64,000 nucleotides of DNA from Halomicrococcus gelatinilyticus (GTDB lineage: Archaea > Halobacteriota > Halobacteria > Halobacteriales > Haladaptataceae): positions 186,001 to 250,000 of the forward strand of contig CP100466.1 in NCBI GenBank assembly GCA_024227995.1, written 5' to 3'. The first letter of the stretch is position 1; the number at the start of each line of letters is the position of its first letter. The position numbers were made by a program, and so were the translations under genes. Of the stretch, positions 1 to 7,787 are shown piece by piece. A model generated the notes under the pieces. That model worked only from the letters and a program-made list of their open reading frames with translations. It had not been told where the DNA came from and did not search any database.

Positions 1-52
1 CATCTCGGCGGAGGTCTCCGAGCGGTTCGAGCGCGTCCTCGACGCGCTCTGA
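1..52 (+). CDS. C-terminal end of an unidentified protein (cut by window edge)
   Basis: An open frame enters from the left edge and stops at TGA 50-52. Only 16 residues are visible, ending ERFERVLDAL. They look like an amphipathic helix and have the acidic/arginine composition of real coding sequence here. No family can be assigned. The next gene is on the opposite strand, so this one ends convergently with it. Confidence 0.4.
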   Translation, partial: ISAEVSERFERVLDAL

Positions 53-80
53 GCGCCCCGCTCCTCTCGGACGGCCGTTT

Positions 81-368
81 CTACTCGATCGACAGGTCGC
101 CGCCGCCGCCGCTGCCGTCGCCGTCCTGGTTCTCGTCCCACTCCAGTTCGAACTCGACGCTGAGTTCGGTGTTCGGGGCCGTTCCCTCGCGCTCGGCCTT
201 CACCTCGAACGTCGGCTGGGGCGGGACGGCGAGCGCGACGGACTCTCCCCCGGCACTCAGCGATATCTCGTCGCCGCGCTCCAGTTTGTCGGCGACCGTC
301 CGCAGGTACGCCGCGACGTCTTCTCGGGTCTGGCGCTGCTCCGTCTTGAACAGGACTTCTTCTGGCAT
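81..368 (-). CDS. amphi-Trp domain protein
   Basis: A 95-residue acidic protein starting MPEEVLFKTEQ. The first ~80 residues match the short amphi-Trp domain family common in haloarchaea: a helix with TREDVAAYLRTVADKLERGD, then a strand region (ISLSAGGESVALAVPP) and FEVKAERE...SVEFELEWDE. The tail is Asp/Gly-rich and probably disordered. The role of this family is not known. The stop lies 28 bases from the end of the convergent upstream gene. Family call is confident; function is not inferred. Confidence 0.8.
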   Translation of the reverse strand: MPEEVLFKTEQRQTREDVAAYLRTVADKLERGDEISLSAGGESVALAVPPQPTFEVKAEREGTAPNTELSVEFELEWDENQDGDGSGGGGDLSIE

Positions 369-429
369 ACACCAACTACGCCCTCGGAACGAATAAGTCT
401 GCTCCCCGTCCGGAGTCCGATCTCGACCG

Positions 430-1047
430 TCAGTCCACGCCGCCGACGCCGCTGTCCGCGTCCGGGAGGTCGTACTTCTCCGCCTCGATGCCCAGTTCCT
501 CGATGGCGGCCGCCAGGTGCTCGTCTTGTGCGTAGTCGGCCCCGTCCTCCTCGCGGATGCGCTGGGCCGTCGCGAGCACCTCGCCCTTCCGCTCGGCCGG
601 CACGTCGTACTTGTCGGCGGTGAGTTCGACGACGAGGCCGTTGTGGTCGGTGGTGTACAGCGAGTGGAAGATGCCCCGGTCGAAGACGTTGTACCCCTTG
701 CCGGCTTCGTCGAGGGCGGCCATCACGTCCTCGTACTGCTCCGGGTCGACGGCGAAACAGAGGTGGTGGACGCCGCCGGTCTGGGTCCGCAGCTGCCCCC
801 GGTTCGACGGTCGGTCGTCGCTGACGAACACGGTCAGGATGCGGCCGTCGCCGGTGTCGAAGAACAGGTGGGTCTGCGACGGGTCGTCGAGGTTCGGCTG
901 TCGGAGCACCAGCGGCATCCCGAGCAGGTCGCGGTAGAACGCGAGGGTGTCCGCCTCGTTGGACCCCCAGATGGTGACGTGGTCGGTTCCCGTCGTCCGG
1001 AACGGACTGTCCGGTGCGTCGGCCGTCACGGGCGTCTCGTTCGACAT
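430..1047 (-). CDS. VOC (glyoxalase / ring-cleavage dioxygenase) superfamily protein
   Basis: A 205-residue protein. I chose the ATG at 1047 (MSNETPVTA) because the frame upstream reads as arginine/alanine noise. The first half is a vicinal-oxygen-chelate module: DHVTIWGSNEADTLAFYRDLLGMPLVLRQ, then FFDTGDGRILTVFV, GGVHHLCFAVDPEQY and a final LVVELTAD. His in DHVT, His in VHHLCF and Glu in VVELT are the usual metal positions. Typical members are glyoxalases or extradiol dioxygenases; substrate cannot be read. The acidic C-terminal ~60 residues form a helical extension. It is divergent from the UspA gene at 1178. Confidence 0.8.
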   Translation of the reverse strand: MSNETPVTADAPDSPFRTTGTDHVTIWGSNEADTLAFYRDLLGMPLVLRQPNLDDPSQTHLFFDTGDGRILTVFVSDDRPSNRGQLRTQTGGVHHLCFAVDPEQYEDVMAALDEAGKGYNVFDRGIFHSLYTTDHNGLVVELTADKYDVPAERKGEVLATAQRIREEDGADYAQDEHLAAAIEELGIEAEKYDLPDADSGVGGVD

Positions 1048-1177
1048 GGCCAGGGGTTCGCCGCCGCGCGGCATAAGGGTCCCGTCGAGCGCGCCGTCCG
1101 CGACGGCAGCCGAACCTGTCGGCCCGCTCATAGCTGCCGGCCCGACTGTTTTTGCCGTGGACGCCATACGAGGAGGT

Positions 1178-1621
1178 ATGTACGACCGGATCCTGGTGCC
1201 GACGGACGGGAGCGAAGTGGCGGCCAACGCCGCGGCCCGGGCGTTCGAACTCGCCGCGGCGTTCGACGCGGAGTTACACGTCCTCTCCGTCGCGAACCCG
1301 AACGCGCTGGCCCCGGACGCCCGCACGCCGAGGATCACCGGACGGCTCGAGAGGGAGGCAGAAAAGGTCGTCGGGGAGACCGCCTCGCGCGCCCGACAAC
1401 ACGGCGTCGACTCGGTGACGGCCGAGGCGCGGCTGGGAACGCCGCACAGCGCGATACTCGACTACGCCGACGAGCACGACGTCGACCTGGTCGTCATGGG
1501 GACCCAGGGCCGGACCGGACTGCGCCGCCACCTCCTCGGCAGCGTCACGGCGAAGGTCGTGCGGCTCTCCGACGTGCCGGTGCTCACGGTCCGCCGACCA
1601 GCTGAAGCGACGGCCGACTGA
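1178..1621 (+). CDS. UspA-family universal stress protein (ATP-binding type)
   Basis: A 147-residue single-domain Usp protein starting MYDRILVPTDGSEVA. The ATP-binding motif G-2x-G-9x-G-S is complete (GTQGRTGLRRHLLGS, about residues 108-122), followed by the usual end strand DVPVLTVRR. The ATG at 1178 is preferred. The canonical MYDxILVPTDGS begins there and a T-rich TATA-like stretch (tttttg, about 1150-1155) lies 23-28 bases before it, which fits a leaderless transcript. The GGAGG directly against the ATG is too close to act as a Shine-Dalgarno. Confidence 0.9.
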   Translation: MYDRILVPTDGSEVAANAAARAFELAAAFDAELHVLSVANPNALAPDARTPRITGRLEREAEKVVGETASRARQHGVDSVTAEARLGTPHSAILDYADEHDVDLVVMGTQGRTGLRRHLLGSVTAKVVRLSDVPVLTVRRPAEATAD

Positions 1622-1723
1622 GCTGCCGCCGGACACCGGAAACGGCGGTGTGCTCCGGAAACGGTGGTGCCTCCGACTGACCGGAACCGACGAAGATCCC
1701 CCGAGGACGGCTCTGGCGGCGGG

Positions 1724-2149
1724 CTACTCCTCCATGCGAACCGTGAGGACGGGCACCGGCGCGGTGCGGACGACCTTCTCGGTGACGCTCCCCAGCAGGT
1801 AACGGCCGAGGCCCTTGCGGCCGTGGGTCGCCATCACGATGACGTCGACGTCCCGCTCGTCGGCGTAGTCGACGATGGTCCTGTGCGGTGCGCCCTGGAC
1901 CACCTCGTCGACGGCGTCGACGCCCGCGGCCGTCGCCCGTTCGACCACGTCGGCGACGACGCTCTCACCCTCGGCTTCGAGGGCGTCGACGACCTCGTCG
2001 CCGACGACGGTGACGCTATCGCGGTTCGAGTCGGCGACGTACAGCACGTGCAGCGTCGCGTCGAACGTCTCTGCGAGTGCGAGCGCGTGCGCGAGTGCCT
2101 CGGTCGCGCCCTCGCTGCCGTCGGTGGGCAAGAGGATGTCGTCGTACAT
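1724..2149 (-). CDS. UspA-family universal stress protein
   Basis: A 141-residue Usp domain starting MYDDILLPTDGSEGA and ending VPVLTVRMEE. In the nucleotide-binding loop the first Gly of G-2x-G is Ala (ATHGRKGLGRYLLGS), with the rest intact, so ATP binding is likely but not certain. It is convergent with the UspA at 1178 and divergent from tnaA at 2342. The shared 192-bp spacer carries an inverted repeat. Function beyond stress association is unknown. Confidence 0.9.
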   Translation of the reverse strand: MYDDILLPTDGSEGATEALAHALALAETFDATLHVLYVADSNRDSVTVVGDEVVDALEAEGESVVADVVERATAAGVDAVDEVVQGAPHRTIVDYADERDVDVIVMATHGRKGLGRYLLGSVTEKVVRTAPVPVLTVRMEE

Positions 2150-2256
2150 ACCGTGAGGATTGCGAGTCGAGGGACTTCAACGTGTGCGGTCGTCCCGGTG
2201 GCCGACTCGGGGGCGTCGCGCCGACGGGGTCGACGGCCGACAACACCAGTGACCAC

Positions 2257-2278
2257 AAACGGGCATCGACGCCCGTTT
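2257..2278. promoter_or_regulatory. inverted repeat between uspA and tnaA (candidate operator)
   Basis: AAACGGGC, a 6-base spacer, then GCCCGTTT: a perfect 8-bp inverted repeat. It ends about 30 bases upstream of the tnaA TATA-like element (ggttaagc, about 2310-2317), itself about 27 bases before the tnaA ATG. The position suits a regulator site for tnaA or for the divergent uspA. It is not followed by a T-run, so a terminator is less likely. Confidence 0.4.
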
Positions 2279-2341
2279 CGGGGCGTCTCTGGCCGGTTCT
2301 ATCGCAGCAGGGTTAAGCCCCCCTCGCTCTACCGTCGGGAC

Positions 2342-3676
2342 ATGCGAGCGTACAAGGCGAAGGCGGTCGAGCGGATCAGTCTCCCCGACCGGGCGGAGCG
2401 CGAGGCGAACCTCCGCGAGGCGGGTTACAACGTCTTCAACCTCGACGCGGCGGACGTGTTCGTCGACCTCCTGACCGACAGCGGGACGGGGACGATGAGC
2501 GACGAGCAGTGGGCGGCGATGATGCGCGGCGACGAGGCCTACGCCGGCAGCGAGAGCTTCCACCGCCTCCAGAAGGCCGTCTCGGACGTGATGGGCTTCG
2601 AGCGCATCGTCCCGGCCCACCAGGGTCGCGGCGCGGAGAACGTCCTCTACGGCACCCTCGTCTCCGAGGGCGACTACGTGCCCAACAACACCCACTTCGA
2701 CACGACGCGGGCGCACGTCGTCAACAGCGGCGGCGAGCCCGTCGACTGCCCCGTCGAGAGCGAGCCCGGCGCGCCGTTCCAGGGCAACCTCGACGTCGAT
2801 GCCGTGCGCGACCTCGCCGACGAGGTCGGTGCCGAGCGCATCCCCGCCGTCGTCGTCACCATCACGAACAACTCGATGGCGGGCCAGCCGGTCAGCGTCG
2901 AGAACCTCCGGCGGGCGCGCGAGGTGGCCGACGAACTCGACGCCACGTTCGTCGTCGACGCCTGCCGCTTCGCGGAGAACGCCTACTTCGTCCAGCAGCG
3001 CGAAGCGGAGTTCGCGGACGCGAGCGTCGCCGAGGTCGCGCGCGAACAGCTCTCCTACGCCGACGCCGTCGTGATGAGCGGGAAGAAGGACGGTCTCGTC
3101 AACGTCGGCGGCTTCGTCGGCGTGCGCGAGGACGACGACCTGTACGAGCGGGCGCGCCAGCGCGGCATCCTCTACGAGGGGTTCACCACCTACGGCGGGA
3201 TGGCCGGGCGCGACCTGGAGGCGATGGCGGTCGGCCTCCGCGAGGCGGTCGAGCAGGAGTACGTCGCGTCGCGGGTCGAACAGGTCGCGGAACTCGGCGA
3301 ACTGCTGCAGGAGGTCGGCGTCCCCATCCGCACCCCGACCGGCGGGCACGCGGTGTACGTCGACGCCGCGGAGTTCCTGCCCGCCATCCCCCGCGAGCAG
3401 TTCCCCGGGCAGGCGCTCGTCGGCGAGCTGTACCGCGAGGGGGGCGTCCGCGGCGTCGAACTCGGCGAGTTCGCCTTCCCCGGCGAGGACCGACCGCAGC
3501 TCGTGCGCCTCTGTCTCCCGCGGCGAACCTACTTCCGCGAGCACCTCGAACACGTCGCAGAGACGTTCGCCGCCGTCGCCGACCGCCGCGAGGACGTCGT
3601 CGGGCTGGAGGTCGTCTCCGAACCCGAGATGGCGGAGCTGCGTCACTTCAGCGCCGAACTCCGGCCCGTCGAGTGA
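2342..3676 (+). CDS. tnaA: tryptophanase (PLP-dependent beta-eliminating lyase)
   Basis: A 444-residue fold-type I PLP enzyme that would split L-tryptophan to indole, pyruvate and ammonia. The PLP lysine motif is MSGKKDGLVNVGG (K248/K249; by family the second Lys holds PLP), and VVDAC carries the PLP-ring Asp. Two positions separate it from tyrosine phenol-lyase. The RGVELG segment has Leu374 where tyrosine phenol-lyase has its substrate Arg. The C-terminal LRHFSAEL has His435, the tryptophanase His, where phenol-lyase has Phe. The loop before PQLVRLCLPRRTYF is shorter than in E. coli. The ATG at 2342 has a TATA-like ggttaagc 27 bases upstream (leaderless). It is followed by tandem repeats and a LIV-type importer. 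Confidence 0.9.
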   Translation: MRAYKAKAVERISLPDRAEREANLREAGYNVFNLDAADVFVDLLTDSGTGTMSDEQWAAMMRGDEAYAGSESFHRLQKAVSDVMGFERIVPAHQGRGAENVLYGTLVSEGDYVPNNTHFDTTRAHVVNSGGEPVDCPVESEPGAPFQGNLDVDAVRDLADEVGAERIPAVVVTITNNSMAGQPVSVENLRRAREVADELDATFVVDACRFAENAYFVQQREAEFADASVAEVAREQLSYADAVVMSGKKDGLVNVGGFVGVREDDDLYERARQRGILYEGFTTYGGMAGRDLEAMAVGLREAVEQEYVASRVEQVAELGELLQEVGVPIRTPTGGHAVYVDAAEFLPAIPREQFPGQALVGELYREGGVRGVELGEFAFPGEDRPQLVRLCLPRRTYFREHLEHVAETFAAVADRREDVVGLEVVSEPEMAELRHFSAELRPVE

Positions 3677-3784
3677 CGGCCCGACCGGCGTTCGAGACTG
3701 GTCGAGAGGAGTGACGGCCCGTCTGGCGTCCGGGACCGTCCGCGAGGGGTGACGGCTCGACCGGCGTCCGGGACCGGCCGCGAG
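3671..3784. repeat. 38-bp tandem repeat, three copies, spanning the tnaA stop codon
   Basis: Copies at 3671-3708, 3709-3746 and 3747-3784 each begin with (g/g)agtgacggc or gggtgacggc and run through a variant of ccggcgtccgggaccg. The first copy contains the tnaA stop, so the stop-codon region has been multiplied. Copies 2 and 3 are closer to each other than to copy 1. No ORF continues through them. Confidence 0.8.
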
Positions 3785-3855
3785 CGGTGTTGCCCTCGTC
3801 CGCGACCGGGTCCGAGGACGACCGGGCGGCGAACGCGCCCCGTTCGACCACGCCA

Positions 3856-3882
3856 GTTTACATGTTAACCCTGCAGTATTTG
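3856..3882 (+). promoter_or_regulatory. promoter region of LIV operon 1 with near-palindrome
   Basis: GTTTACATGTTAAC (3856-3869) is a 14-base near-perfect palindrome (6 of 7 pairs). It lies directly upstream of gtatttg (3876-3882), the best TATA-like element, which is 28-34 bases before the ATG at 3910. The arrangement suggests a regulator bound beside the BRE/TATA. Confidence 0.4.
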
Positions 3883-3909
3883 CCGTTTCTGACCGCCTGT
3901 TATCACGTC

Positions 3910-5319
3910 ATGGCAAACCACGGCGTGAACCGGCGTAGCCTGCTCAGCTCCCTCGGTGCGGTGGGCGCGGCGGGTCTGGCCGGCTGTACGGGAAACAACC
4001 AGGACGACGGGACGACGACCAACGGTACCGACGGCGATATGACGGGAACGACGCAAACGACGACGACGGACGTATCGGGCACGGTCAAGGTCGGCGTGAT
4101 GCAGCCCATCTCGGGCGACCTCAGGTACTACGGCAAGCAGAGCCTCTGGGGGTTCCTCTCGGGACTGGCGTACAAGGCCGACGGGCAACCGAAGACGGGC
4201 GTGAAGACCGGGACGACGACCGTCCCGGTCGGCGACGTCGACTTCGAGCTCCACGTCCGCGACACGAAGTTCAGCGCCAAGCAGGCCCAGCAGCTCGCGA
4301 CGAACCTGGCCCAGCAGGACGTCGACGTCCTCTTCGGCTGTGCCTCCTCGGGTGCCGCCAACCGGGTCATCAAGACCGTCGCCAAGCAGACCGGCATCCC
4401 CTACGTCGCCGGACCGGCCGCGTCCGCCGGCGTCACCGCGACCGGGGAGACCTGCGCGCCGAACGTCTTCCGGGCGAGCGAGAACACGGCGATGGACGCC
4501 CGCAGCGGCGGGAAGTACGTCGCCAACCAGACCGACGTGAGCAAGGTGTTCCTGTTCGGCGCCGACTACAGCTTCGGCAAGGCCGTCGTGAACAACTACG
4601 AGGACGTCCTCGAGCAGGAGGGCGTCGAGATCGTCGGCAAGAAGTTCGTCCCGCAGGGCCACTCCGAGTGGGAGGGCCTGCTCGACCGCGCCGAGAGCGC
4701 CGGCGCGGAGGGCATCGTCGGCGGCTTCACGGTCAACACGCTGCCGGCGCTGTTCACCACCTTCCTCTCCGGCGACTACAGCTACCGCGTGTTCGGCGGG
4801 TTCGCAACCCGCATCACGAACGCCATCGTCGGCCAGACGATGCAGAAGGTGCTCGGGAAGCCGCTGAAGAAGGAGAAGATCAGGAACGCCAAGCTGGGGC
4901 CGTTCACGACGCGGTACCACTGGAACCAGTACGACAACGAGATCAACTCCTCGTTCGTCGACATGTACACGGAGGCGTACGGGACGGTGCCGGACCTGTT
5001 CACCTCCGGGACCTTCACCGCCGCGTCGGCCATCGTCCAGGGCGTCCGCGAGAGCGGGTCCACGAAGGGCGAAGACATCGCCGAGGCGATGCGCGGCATG
5101 ACGGTCGCGGACACGCCGAAGGGCGAGGGCGGCTACGTCTTCCAGGAGTACAACAACCAGGCCCGGTCGTCGATGACAGTCGCCGATCCGGTTCCGACCA
5201 CCGACGAGTGGGCGGACAACTGGAAGGCGGCCGTCATGCCGAGCGAGCCGCTCGCCACCATCGAGGGCGGGAAGGCGACGATTCCCAAGAGTGCCGGCGG
5301 CATGGGCTGTTCGCTGTAA
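3910..5319 (+). CDS. ABC transporter substrate-binding lipoprotein (LIV / amide type)
   Basis: A 469-residue extracellular receptor. It starts MANHGVNRRSLLSSLG, a twin-arginine signal, with a lipobox at GLAGC (lipidated Cys26) and a Thr/Asp-rich linker to about residue 60. The body is a type I periplasmic-binding fold: VKVGVMQPISGDLRYYGKQS, DVDVLFGCASSGAANRVI, GIPYVAGPAAS, FLFGADYSFGK. These resemble the LivK/UrtA/AmiC family, which binds amino acids, urea or short amides; the ligand cannot be fixed. An earlier GTG at 3787 is rejected because the residues before M3910 lack a signal peptide and run through the promoter. First gene of a K-G-F-H-M operon. Confidence 0.85.
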   Translation: MANHGVNRRSLLSSLGAVGAAGLAGCTGNNQDDGTTTNGTDGDMTGTTQTTTTDVSGTVKVGVMQPISGDLRYYGKQSLWGFLSGLAYKADGQPKTGVKTGTTTVPVGDVDFELHVRDTKFSAKQAQQLATNLAQQDVDVLFGCASSGAANRVIKTVAKQTGIPYVAGPAASAGVTATGETCAPNVFRASENTAMDARSGGKYVANQTDVSKVFLFGADYSFGKAVVNNYEDVLEQEGVEIVGKKFVPQGHSEWEGLLDRAESAGAEGIVGGFTVNTLPALFTTFLSGDYSYRVFGGFATRITNAIVGQTMQKVLGKPLKKEKIRNAKLGPFTTRYHWNQYDNEINSSFVDMYTEAYGTVPDLFTSGTFTAASAIVQGVRESGSTKGEDIAEAMRGMTVADTPKGEGGYVFQEYNNQARSSMTVADPVPTTDEWADNWKAAVMPSEPLATIEGGKATIPKSAGGMGCSL

Positions 5320-5320
5320 C

Positions 5321-6091
5321 ATGCTCCGGACCGCGGGGCTGACGAAGCGGTTCGGCGGACTCGTCGCCGTGGACGGCGTCGACTTCGCGCTCGAGGAGAA
5401 CCAGCTCTGTTCGCTCATCGGACCGAACGGGGCGGGCAAGACGACGTTCTTCGACCTCCTGACGGGAGCGCTCGCCCCGTCCGAGGGGCGCATCGAGTTC
5501 CGACAGGACGGCGAGTGGCGCGACGTGACCGACGCGGCCCCTCACCGCACCGCCGCGCTCGGCGTCCACCGCTCCTACCAGATAACGAACGTCTTCCCGA
5601 CGAGCACGGTGCTAGAGAACGTCCGCGTGGCCGCACAGGCCGCGAGCGACGACTCGCTGCGGCTCTGGCGGAACGTCGACGCGTTCCCCGAGTACACCGA
5701 GGAGGCGTACGACATCCTCGACCGCGTCGGCCTGCGACACGAGGCCGCGACGCCCGCCGAGAGCCTGAGCCACGGCGCGACGCGCCAGCTCGAGGTCGCC
5801 ATCGCGCTGGCGGGCGACCCGGACGTCCTGCTGCTGGACGAACCGAACGCCGGCGTCTCCAGCGAGAGCGTCGGCGACATCATCGACCTCATCGAGGACG
5901 TCGCCACCGACCACGCCGTCCTGCTCGTCGAGCACAACATGGACATCGTGATGGAGGTCAGCGACCGCGTCGTCGTCCTGAACCAGGGCGAGGTCATCGC
6001 CGACGGGCCGCCCGACGACGTCCGGGGCGACCCCGCAGTCCAGAAGGCGTACCTCGGCGGCTACGAGGCGGGACAGGGGGGAGCGGCGTGA
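5321..6091 (+). CDS. livG: ABC transporter ATP-binding protein, LivG type
   Basis: A 256-residue ATPase of a LIV-type importer. Walker A is GPNGAGKT (residues 34-41), the Q-loop is in HRSYQITNVFP, the signature is LSHGATRQLEVA (His for Gly, common in LivG), Walker B is VLLLDEP and the switch His is in LLVEHNMD. The ATG follows the receptor stop by one base, so the genes are one transcript. The last codons overlap the next gene's GTG by four bases. Confidence 0.9.
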   Translation: MLRTAGLTKRFGGLVAVDGVDFALEENQLCSLIGPNGAGKTTFFDLLTGALAPSEGRIEFRQDGEWRDVTDAAPHRTAALGVHRSYQITNVFPTSTVLENVRVAAQAASDDSLRLWRNVDAFPEYTEEAYDILDRVGLRHEAATPAESLSHGATRQLEVAIALAGDPDVLLLDEPNAGVSSESVGDIIDLIEDVATDHAVLLVEHNMDIVMEVSDRVVVLNQGEVIADGPPDDVRGDPAVQKAYLGGYEAGQGGAA

Positions 6092-6786
6092 GCCTGCTCA
6101 CCGTCGAGGACGCCCACACGTACTACGGCGAGAGCCACGTGCTGGAGGGCGTCTCGCTGGAGGTCGAGGCGGGCGAGGTCGTCGCCCTCGTGGGCCGCAA
6201 CGGCGTCGGCAAGACGACGACGCTGCGCTCGGTGCTGCAGTTGACGCCGCCGCGCTCCGGGAGCGTCCGCTTCCGGGGCGAGGAGCTCGTCGGCAAGGAC
6301 ACCCACGAGGTGGCCGAGATGGGCGTCGGCTGGATCCCCGAGGAGCGCCGCGTGTTCGCCCAGCTGTCGGTCGAGGAGAACGTCCGCGTGGCGGTGCCGG
6401 AGGGCGACGACGTCGACGACGCGCTCGCGACCGCCTACGAGACGTTCCCCGACCTCCGCGACCTGGCCGACCACGACGCCGGGTCGCTCTCGGGCGGCCA
6501 ACAGCAGATGCTGGCGCTCGCGCGCGGCCTCGTCGGCGACAACGACATCCTGCTCGTCGACGAACCGAGCGAGGGACTGGCGCCGCTCGTCGTCGAGTCG
6601 GTGGCGGCGGCGCTCGCCGACGCCGCCGAGGACACGACGCTGCTGCTGGTCGAGCAGAACCTCCCGCTCGCGCTCGACCTCGCCGACCGGTTCTACGTGC
6701 TCGACAACGGGCAGGTGGTCGACGAGGGCGACGCCGACGCCGTCTCCGCCGACGACGAGCGGCTCAGGAGGTATCTCAGCGCATGA
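6088..6786 (+). CDS. livF: ABC transporter ATP-binding protein, LivF type
   Basis: A 232-residue second ATPase of the importer. It starts with GTG (VSLLTVEDAHTYYG), overlapping the livG stop as GTGA. Walker A is GRNGVGKT, the signature is SLSGGQQQMLALARGL, Walker B is ILLVDEPSEGL, and the end is LLVEQNLPLALDLADRFYVL, typical of LivF. It overlaps livH by four bases (ATGA), which implies coupled translation. Confidence 0.9.
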   Translation: MSLLTVEDAHTYYGESHVLEGVSLEVEAGEVVALVGRNGVGKTTTLRSVLQLTPPRSGSVRFRGEELVGKDTHEVAEMGVGWIPEERRVFAQLSVEENVRVAVPEGDDVDDALATAYETFPDLRDLADHDAGSLSGGQQQMLALARGLVGDNDILLVDEPSEGLAPLVVESVAAALADAAEDTTLLLVEQNLPLALDLADRFYVLDNGQVVDEGDADAVSADDERLRRYLSA

Positions 6787-7787
6787 CGGTGCCGCTCGTC
6801 GCGTTCGCGGACGCGCTCGGGTCGTTCGTCCAGCCGTCGAACCTCCTGTCGGTGTTCGTCGACGGGCTCGCGAAGGCCGCGCTGTACGTGATGCTGGCCG
6901 GCGGCCTGACGCTCATCTTCGGCCTGATGGGCGTGCTCAACTTCGCGCACGGGTCGCTGACGATGATCGGCGCGTACCTCGGCGGACTGGTGATGGTCAC
7001 GTTCGTCTCCGGCGGGTCCGCCGCGACGACCATCCTCGCCTTCCTCGTGGCGGTGGTCGTCGTGTTCGGCGGCCTTGCCGCCCTCGGGTCGGTCGTCGAG
7101 GTCGGCCTCATCCGTCGGCTGTACGACCGGCCGCCCATCTACCAGATACTGCTCACGTTCGGGCTGACGCTCGTGCTCGACGAACTGGCGCGCATCGTCG
7201 TCCAGTTCTACGGGATCCAGCCGATGACCAAGTGGCAGGCGGCGCTGGGGACGAAGCCGGCGGTCATCGCGACCCAGCACTCGGTCGGCCCGCTGTCGGT
7301 CACCGGGCTGGCGCTGTTCGAGATCGCGTTCGGCGCGCTCACAGTGGCCGGCATCTGGGCGTTCCTCACCCGGACGCGGTACGGCCTCGTCATCCGCGCC
7401 GGGAGCGAGGACGCGGAGATGACCCAGGCGCTCGGCATCGACGTTCGCCGCGTCTTCACGGTCGTGTTCGCGCTCGGGACGGGGCTGGCCGGCGTCGCGG
7501 GCGTCCTGCTGATGTGGGACGCCAACTGGGGCGCGAGCGTCCCCCTGGCGTCGCACGCGCTGCTGCCGGCGTTCGTGGTCGTCATCGTCGGCGGCCTCGG
7601 CACGTTCCGGGGGACGGTCGTCGCCGCGCTCGTCGTCGGGATGACCGACGCCGTCACGACCTGGTGGTTCAACCACGCCATCCAGTTCTCCGGCCTGCCG
7701 GAGATGACCATCTTCCTCATCCTCGTGGTCGTGCTCGTGTTGCGCCCGCAGGGCCTGTTCGGCGTCGAGGAGGTGGGGGGCCATTAG
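6783..7787 (+). CDS. livH: LIV-type ABC permease, LivH
   Basis: A 334-residue inner permease with about eight hydrophobic segments. The family motif GLTLIFGLMGVLNFAHGSLTM is near residues 40-60, and the cytoplasmic coupling region contains SEDAEMTQALGIDVRRVF. The start ATG overlaps the livF stop. Its stop TAG (7785-7787) overlaps the probable AUU start of livM. Partner of the 7783 permease in a heterodimeric channel. Confidence 0.9.
   Translation: MTVPLVAFADALGSFVQPSNLLSVFVDGLAKAALYVMLAGGLTLIFGLMGVLNFAHGSLTMIGAYLGGLVMVTFVSGGSAATTILAFLVAVVVVFGGLAALGSVVEVGLIRRLYDRPPIYQILLTFGLTLVLDELARIVVQFYGIQPMTKWQAALGTKPAVIATQHSVGPLSVTGLALFEIAFGALTVAGIWAFLTRTRYGLVIRAGSEDAEMTQALGIDVRRVFTVVFALGTGLAGVAGVLLMWDANWGASVPLASHALLPAFVVVIVGGLGTFRGTVVAALVVGMTDAVTTWWFNHAIQFSGLPEMTIFLILVVVLVLRPQGLFGVEEVGGH

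Noticed and set aside
6693..7784. Long open frame antisense to livH
   Set aside because: It encodes an Arg/Asp/His-rich product with no domain, a common artefact of the high-GC third-position bias opposite real genes. The livH frame explains the region.
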